A stretch of 64,000 nt of DNA from Symsagittifera roscoffensis (Eukaryota > Xenacoelomorpha > Acoela > Convolutidae), in NCBI RefSeq assembly GCF_963678635.1, contig NC_087068.1, forward strand, positions 33,002,189-33,066,188. Direction: 5' to 3'. The position numbers were made by a program, and so were the translations under genes. Under the pieces are notes generated by a model. That model searched no databases and was not told the DNA's origin. It saw only the letters and a list, made by a program, of their open reading frames with translations. Shown here one piece after another: positions 57,612 through 64,000 of the stretch (positions are counted from its first letter, which is position 1; each line of letters begins with the position of its first letter).

Positions 57612-58125
57612 AACAAGACTGCTCGTATCAGGGCGAAACCCTAAATGTTCCGACTGCCTATTAAGGTTTATGGAGCAGTAATAACATTAAAAAATTAAAA
57701 GTAATAAAACAAAATGAAATTTTTTTTCTAAAATTTGAAATTTTTTATGGAAAACATCCCCCCACACGCCATATAAAGTACAAAAGGATAGATTTCGCTA
57801 CTTGGCCAAACAAGCTTCGGTAAACCAATTTGGAACGATTTCTAAGATGGATTAACTCTCCACTTACGCGTTAATAGCGCGAAATATATCGCGCGTTAAT
57901 TGTCCCAAATTAGCCAAATTGGCAATCTTTAAACCCCCATAACTTTACGAAAAATGATCACAGGTGAAATATCTTTTCAAATTTGAGCTCAAGACAACAA
58001 TACCTTTCGAATGATATAAAAAATTCCGTCAAAAATGGCTAGATAAAAAGTCGAAATTTGTCTGAAGAAAAAAAAACCCACCCCGAGCACAAATATTCCG
58101 TTACTTTCGTATCGAAAGTCGGAAC
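57612..58125 (-). repeat. Dispersed ~515-bp repeat, copy near right end
   Basis: Best-preserved copy: starts AACAAGACTGCTCGTATCAG and ends CGAAAGTCGGAAC. Contains TTAATAGCGCGAAATATATC followed by GCGCGTTAATTG, a near-palindrome, and CCCCCCACACGCC. Confidence 0.75.
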
Positions 58126-59600
58126 AATAAAAAACGTTTTGAACCTTTTGAGGTAGTTTTCCTCAAAACTACCAATACAAACACAAACAAAAATCAGCAA
58201 GATAATAGCTATGATATTGATAACCAATCACAGGCCGAGCGCCCATCATATCGTCAGTAACTAAAAATTTACAAAATAACCAATTATAATCATTTAAAAG
58301 ATTCATAAGCCTTCGATGTCAATCTAATCCAATAGAATTGATTATATTTTCTTTCAAGAGGGAATATCATCCTAGTATTTTGTCAATATAGTCCATTATG
58401 ATTGATTTTAGTTATTTAAACATAGATTGAAATCTTAGTGTTTTGAATGTCAATATAATCTATTAAAATCGAAAAAAAAAATTGCTTATAATGAACTGTT
58501 TGAGAGTTCATTCTTGAAATTAACAATTTTTAAAGGTTATTTAGTTCCTCTTTATGCAGCTGCTAAGTAACACGCTCGTTAATTGTTACATTTCTAATCA
58601 GATTTTATATATTTGTTACTCTAATTTTTCACTTCATCGCAGTTTAACACTCTCTTTTACTGTTTTTTGACCACAAACGCAATTCGCAGGGAAAGGGGTA
58701 ATTTTGGAAGTAGAGGAACGGGGAATTATATAAAAGTAGAATTGGGGGTTGAATGATTGAACCCCCAACCCCCAGTTTACCTCCCCCAGTTATGGTTGAA
58801 CGGGGGGTTATTTAATGGTGATTAAACCCCTCCTCCCCCCAGCTTAACCCCCTTTTAATTGGAGAGTGCAACTTTGGCTCGAGGGTTGACGTTGAGTATC
58901 TGATACCTGTTCCAAGGTAATTCTCTGGGGGGGGGAGATAAACTGTCAGTTGAGGCAAGTGGGGTTGGTAAATTTTTAGTAAACATGGGAAAAAGCCATA
59001 GCATTTATGGCAGAAACTACATGGATTTTAGTGAAAGATATGACATACATTTAGCAAAATTCGTGCAAAACTTGCAAATTTTCCTGAAAATAATCGAACT
59101 TAGCTCTAAAAAGAAGTTGGAAGATAGTCAATTGTAATGGATTATATAGGTTTTGTTTTTGAAAAAAAAAACTAATCGATTATGATGAATGTCAATAATC
59201 TTTGCAAAAAAGAATCAATTCAGTGCCAAAAATGAAGGATTATAATCGATTATAGTGGATCTTTAAGAATAAAAAACTTGGTAAACTGGCAATATAATCA
59301 ATTTAGTGGTCTGAAGTAACTTCTAGCAAAAACCATGGGCGTCAAATACTTCACTAGCCGAAGAAAGCAACGTGTTAGCAACCATTTGGTTATATTTGTC
59401 ACTCTCTCTGGTTGGTCGTGACAAAGAGCAACCCTCTGGTTGGAATTCTAAATAAGTGCAAGTTGTGTTTTTGAATCTAAAATGTCAAAGTCAAATTAAC
59501 TGATCAAATTTGAAGTGTTTTATTACTTCGAAAGTGCTCCTCTGTTGTCAGACCTATATTTTGATTAAGTCATATAAATTGATGTTTATCACTCCAGAAC
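58126..59600 (+). repeat. AT-rich DNA with a decayed repeat related to 33289-34362
   Basis: G/C-rich runs (GGGGGTTGAATGATTGAACC, then poly-C and poly-G) precede text that matches 33.3-34.3 kb block by block. ATAATCGATTAT-type motifs recur at 59166-59245. No gene. Confidence 0.5.
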
Positions 59601-60330
59601 TCTATCTGGAATTCATTTTCGATACCTGGATCCAGTTACTTTATCCGACAAGAAAGACGCTTAGAGCCGTAGCGACTTCTAATCCGTTAGTTCCGGCAGT
59701 TAGGACAAACTCCTTCAGTCTCTCGTCAAATGGCTCAGCCAGAAAGGGAAAGCACCACTCGGATCAATTGCCTTCAGGAAAAACCGACACAGAATCCTCC
59801 ATTAAAATGTAAGAAATGATGGGCGAAACACGTTACACTGGCAGTCATTGGCAAAATGAATGTTGATTTGGAAGATATTCTAGTGGAAACGCCGGCCGAC
59901 AATGTTGGTGTTACCAGACAAACCCATTGAAGAACTGGATCAAATCCATCCGACCGAGTGTTTTATTCGGGAACGAGAAGTGAAAAATAACACTATCCAA
60001 CAAGTGGAAAAAGAAGTGCTAAAAGATACAGGCGATCGGCATGTTAAGCAATAACTCCCCTTGGGATATAGTGGATAGACGGCTCAAACCACATATCTTC
60101 CTTTCATTGCGAGAAGATGTCATGAGAAAGCTACAGAGCTTATATAAAAATAAGGAAATTACTGAACAACGAGTAACGAGCATGGATTTATGGAAAATGC
60201 TGGAGGACAAATTCAAAACTAGCGTTCGCTGTTTTTTCCTGCTATCCGGCAAACAGTTACGCAATGAATCGTGAAAAAGTTTTCACGCGACACTTTGGGG
60301 TCTTTCTCAAGTGTGTACATAAAGTTTGTA
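59601..60330 (+). pseudogene. Decayed Ty3/gypsy gag
   Basis: A degenerate frame with several stops. The translation around 60041-60274 (LREDVMRKLQSLYKNKEIT) and its parallels at 55.5 and 57.1 kb resemble a retroelement Gag. It follows an LTR/leader-like block (GGATCCAGTTACTTTATCCG at about 59628) and precedes protease, RT and integrase remnants on the same strand, which is the main support. Confidence 0.5.
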
Positions 60331-61110
60331 CATAAATACTAAGCAAAACCAGAACACCCCAAAGAAATTGGGCAACAGACCCTCATTGCTAAGCTAACGC
60401 ACAGATCCAAGGAATCTACGCGGGATATGTGGTCTACAAAGGTATGTAACCAAAAAACGTCTTGTTCGGCTGTGAAAGAAACCACTGTTCTTGTTCGGCT
60501 GTTCGGTTGTGCAGCTACTGCGGTGGAAAAAACCTTTTACGTGCATGCGTCGATCTAAAGGGACTTCTAAAAACGCACGCACAACTTTGAGAGGAAAAAA
60601 AGGGTCGCGTTTACATGATAAATACCGAACATCCCGCATAGAATACGGAAAAGTTATCCTGCACAATTAATTATCGGGATACAGTAGCTGACTTGCAACT
60701 GTACGGGAGCTGTTTGCCCAAAGATAGCTAATGTTCTGTGGCGGTCAACGCGTCGGGCAGCAAAGAAAGTCGCGCGACTAATGACGAATTTATTGAAAGC
60801 CACAAAACTTAACTCAAAATTAGGGATTCAGAATTCATTTCTATCGTGGATAACGACAGCGTGGCTACCACAGTTCCCAAGTGGATGACTTTGAAGGTCG
60901 TGAAGACGTGCAAAAAAACCTTTATGGGATCTGGATCAAAACTAACCTGCAATAATGAACTACATTCAAATGTCCATCCAAAATCTCGGGATTTTGGTGG
61001 CGCATTCCAGTCAATTTACAGAAAAACAACCAAAAAGAGTTGATACACTTGCAGGTTTAAGATCATTTATCCACGGGGGAAAGGACCAACACAAGAGCTG
61101 TACAGCTCAT
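60331..61110 (+). pseudogene. Decayed nucleocapsid/protease region
   Basis: Contains a cysteine-rich remnant (GYCGGKN near 60505-60535) and a frame at 60846-61043 with FMGSGSKLTCN, where a retroviral-type protease would carry DTGS. Position between gag and RT fits, but the active-site Asp is gone and frames are broken. Confidence 0.4.
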
Positions 61111-61290
61111 CACGGCGAACCGCTGTTGTGCCCCTGTTTAAGAACTACATGCAATTTTTTTGGTTATTTTTCTGGGCTGGGTAATGTTGCTTCACCCTCA
61201 AGCAACGAGCACGGATCATGGTGGGCCTCGAACATCCGACCTTTCGATTGAGAGGCGGAGACGTAAGCACTTCACCACCGCTCCCCTCCA
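61110..61290 (-). repeat. tRNA-derived SINE (minus strand)
   Basis: Read on the minus strand from about 61287: GGAGCGGTGGTGAAGTGCTT (A-box-like), then CGCCTCTCAATCGAAAGG (anticodon-arm-like), then GGATGTTCGAGGCCCACC (close to the GGTTCGANTCC B box). A non-tRNA body follows (GAGGGTGAAGCAACATTACC). The tRNA part folds poorly, so this is a SINE head, not a functional tRNA gene. It interrupts the decayed gypsy copy. Confidence 0.6.
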
Positions 61291-61529
61291 CAGTAATCCC
61301 CTCCAGTAATCCCCTCCAAGGTTATTGAGCCTATTAAAATTTGAAGAGAAGTCTAGATTAAACAACTGTATCTGCTGTTGTGATTCCGGAGAAACACGGT
61401 CAATCTATCAAACTTGCATTAGAATCTACAGTTCTAAATAAAGAGATTCACAAGGATAACTAGCAAATGCCCAACATCGACATAATCATGAATTGCATTG
61501 CGCAAAAAATCACTCGGTCGCACAAGGAT

Positions 61530-62180
61530 TACTGTGGTTCTACAAATTGGACCTAACAATGCCTATTCATAGTTATTTTTGGATCCAAAAGTCAAATCCC
61601 ACAGTAATTTCAATATTGTTTGAGAAAGTCACAAAATTTTACCTTTTCAGACAGGTGAATATAGGCTGACTGTCATGCCTGCTATCTTCCAGCACGCGTT
61701 AAGCAAAATTCCTTCAGGATTAAAGGGTACGTACTGCTTTTTGGACAGTATCCTCATAGTTACAAGAAGGGAACGAACGGACCATAATTCATCGGTCGAA
61801 TCCTGTCTCAAAAGGTTTGCTTTGGAACATTGTCCCGTTAACCAAGCTAAAAGTCAACTCATGAACAAACTTAACGAATAGATGGGATAAAATAATAGCC
61901 GAGAAGGATCTAAGCCCTTGAATAGCAAAATCGATGCGATTGGAATAATACGGATTCTTCATAGTCGAAAAAAAATTCGGTCAGTAATGGGGTCGATTAA
62001 AACTTTTTTATATTTTTTTGCTAATTTCGGCGAAAGACATTATAAGTCGCCGGCCTTTGCTAAAGAAGGACAACAAGTTTCACTAGATGGATCACATACA
62101 AAAATTTTCAATTTGTTGAACTGTAAAAACAGTCAAATCCTATCACAGGAAAAATATGAAATGTTTGCAATTACATAAAA
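61530..62180 (+). pseudogene. Decayed Ty3/gypsy reverse transcriptase
   Basis: Translation shows WFYKLDLT (palm start), then MPAIFQHALSKIPSGLKGTY, CFLDSILIVTR in place of the YxDDIL box, HNSSVESCLKR, NQAKSQL, SKPLNSKIDAI and IRSVMGSIKTFLYFFANFGE. These are the ordered blocks of gypsy RT palm and connection, interrupted by frameshifts and stops; the catalytic DD is changed to DS. Confidence 0.75.
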
Positions 62181-63110
62181 ACCACAGCCCGTTTGAGTGT
62201 TTTTTTACGTGTTTAAAAATATTGTGACTAAAAAGACCGACCAATGAGTAAGAACTGCTTATCGTAGTTTGGTCAATAGAACATCTTTAGTGTCATTTAT
62301 ACAAAACAAAGACTTACTGTAATTACAGGTCATAGAGCCGTACTTGGTAAATTTAATTCACATTGCTCAAAAAAACTTATCGAGCCAGAGTGACAAGGCG
62401 AATTGATAGTTTTTGTTTCATTGAAATTGGAACATATAACTAAATCCAAAAGTATTATCTCTTAATCAGCTAAAAAAAAAGCCTAAAATTTCTAAACTTG
62501 ATGAGTGGCGCATCTTGAATGATTAACAAACTTTTTACGCAAAAACATGCTGAAAAGATCCTTACAAACAATTCTGAACATGCTAGATTAATGGAGAACA
62601 CGCAGGTGATTGGTCAATCAAATGCGAGCAAATCGAAAGCGTACAACCACATTTTAACCAGTGGGGACATTTCGAACTGCAAAATTCAGCTGCAAAAAAC
62701 TAGTTCAAATTTGAAAAAGTTTGCTGCTATGGCTGTATGGAAGACGATCAGAATTGTTAAAAAAAACTTTTTTCATAGAACGGCAAATCATAAACTCAGT
62801 GTTCGCACAAGGAGGGATCGAGAAAAATTTTACCCAGATAAGTTGGCTCTGATTTGGAACCAAGTTGATCGTCCGATAGTCAACATGATCACAGAACATG
62901 CGTAGAAGGCTGATGATAAATCAAAATATGAGACATTGCGTCAGAGGAATTGACACTAACAGACAATCTAAATTTTATCAAGATACTGATAGCCGCGTTG
63001 ACAAAATGAGACAGAACACTGAGGTAACTACGCTTCGAAGGACGAGGACAGATGCGAAAAATGGTGCAACACTAGAACAACTGCGGAGGGACTATCACGT
63101 GGAACAATGA
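62181..63110 (+). pseudogene. Decayed connection/RNase H to integrase spacer
   Basis: A 128-codon frame (62519-62905) and a 70-codon frame (62898-63110) lie between RT and integrase remnants in the same orientation. I find no intact RNase H motifs. They are best read as eroded pol sequence. Confidence 0.35.
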
Positions 63111-63113
63111 AAT

Positions 63114-63900
63114 GTGGGCATGGACAAAATTGTGGCAAGACCGGCAGTTCTACGAGACGGATGCGTTGATGTCCTCAGTGCCACACATCCAGGACAAATG
63201 GGGATCACTTCTGGGTCCAATCATGGGGGCCGCCGAAGCAATCAAGCATCATCAACAAGGGTGAAGCACAAAAACCCTGTTCCACAATTAGTAGGAACCT
63301 AAAACCTCTGATCAACAAAATCAATAGGAAACTTCTAAAAAAGTGAACCGAATGATGAACTTCGATTGAATTTTGATTTTCCTCTCAAAGGAAGGAGGAG
63401 TCTATTCTAATTGCTATGGAACGATTCTCGTAAGTTTCTACGGCAAAGTTTTTAAATCCTGCTTACACCAAGAATGCGATAAGTTTTCTAAGACAATAGA
63501 CGGAGTTAAACGGAACTCCACGCAAAATCCGAGTCGATCAAGCATCTTGTTTTACAGGGAACGCATTGACTGAACATTGCAGTAATCATAAGTTGGGTTT
63601 TTAGTAGCACCGGCGAACGATCAGCGTAGTGTAGGCTTGGTTGAATCTTCGATTAAAACAGTTAAAGCAGACTAGGTTGTTTAAAGGAAGAACGGAAAAA
63701 ATCCATTTAAATTATTAGCTGCATTGAGAACATCGGTCCAAAAAACAGTTTATTTTTCACCGTTCTAAGCTCACTTTGGACGTAGAAATAATCCTCATCT
63801 CTCAAATATCAGCGCCAAACCGAGCTAGATTTATTTAATTTAGACTAATTTTATCAAATCTCATATGGTCAAAAGGACTTCGCAACTCATTTGACGTCCG
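63114..63900 (+). pseudogene. Decayed Ty3/gypsy integrase
   Basis: The zinc-finger part reads LSATHPGQMGITSGSN (HPG motif of the HHCC domain). Downstream, GKVFKSCLHQECDKFSK, then APANDQRSVGLVESSIKTVK (region of the catalytic Glu) and AHFGRRNNPHLSN follow the order of gypsy integrase core and C-terminal blocks. Several frameshifts and stops. Confidence 0.65.
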
Positions 63901-64000
63901 AAGAGCCACGGCGAGACACAGACACGCGCACTGACATCGGGATAAAAAACGGAAAAGAAATGGCAAAACTTACAGGCGAGGAAAAGAAACGTACTGCCGT
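63901..64000. other. Window end
   Basis: No feature recognised. Probably continuation of the decayed element's 3' end. Confidence 0.3.

Noticed and set aside
1-64000. CRISPR arrays, bacterial operons or riboswitches
   Set aside because: No regularly spaced repeats; sequence is eukaryotic with spliced exons and retroelements.

Overview
The window looks like AT-rich invertebrate (metazoan) nuclear DNA. It has long gene-poor stretches, spliced exons bounded by GT/AG signals, poly-C/poly-G tracts, hAT-type and other small DNA transposons, a tRNA-derived SINE, decayed Ty3/gypsy copies and one 200-base assembly gap (31848-32047). I cannot name the species from the sequence.

The dominant content is two copies of one very large envelope-bearing LTR retroelement. 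Copy 1 (10789-29662, + strand, 18,874 bp) and copy 2 (34367-53263, - strand, 18,897 bp) lie in inverted orientation about 4.7 kb apart. Each has 410-bp TG...CA LTRs and a 4-bp target-site duplication (CTAT for copy 1, CAGT for copy 2). Gene order in the element: LTR, primer-binding site, a 77-aa leader ORF, a basic 155-aa ORF ('ORF A') overlapping the start of gag, one roughly 2,740-codon Gag-Pro-RT-RNaseH-Integrase frame, two small hydrophobic ORFs, a frame of about 380 codons with no methionine, an 872-aa envelope-like glycoprotein with signal peptide, membrane anchor and a PTAP motif in its tail, a 597-aa protein of unknown function ('ORF F') joined to env by an ATGA overlap, a 1.6-kb 3' region, LTR. 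CCHC, DSGA protease, YLDD, RNase H, HHCC, D,D35E and GPY/F signals place the core with Ty3/gypsy (Metaviridae, errantivirus-like). The length and number of extra genes are closer to a complex retrovirus than to a simple gypsy element. Both copies are young (LTR pairs differ at one position by eye, or none) yet both have broken gag-pol frames. Copy 2 keeps env and ORF F intact; copy 1 keeps both small membrane ORFs intact. Neither copy is complete.

Layout. 1-7268: host intergenic DNA with a dispersed ~515-bp repeat, a small TIR element and other repeats. 7269-10756: two exons, on the - strand, of a probable THEG-repeat (testis/sperm-type) protein gene; the intron holds two hAT-like insertions. 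Copy 1 then begins 28 bp upstream of the second exon's splice acceptor. 29667-34362: repeated decayed DNA split by the gap, with the same ~1.25-kb sequence on both sides of it. 34367-53263: copy 2. 53268-59500: more diverged copies of the same decayed sequence, including a paralogous empty target site for copy 2 at 56046, plus small TIR elements. About 59600-64000: a badly decayed Ty3/gypsy element (gag, protease, RT and integrase remnants, + strand) carrying a SINE.
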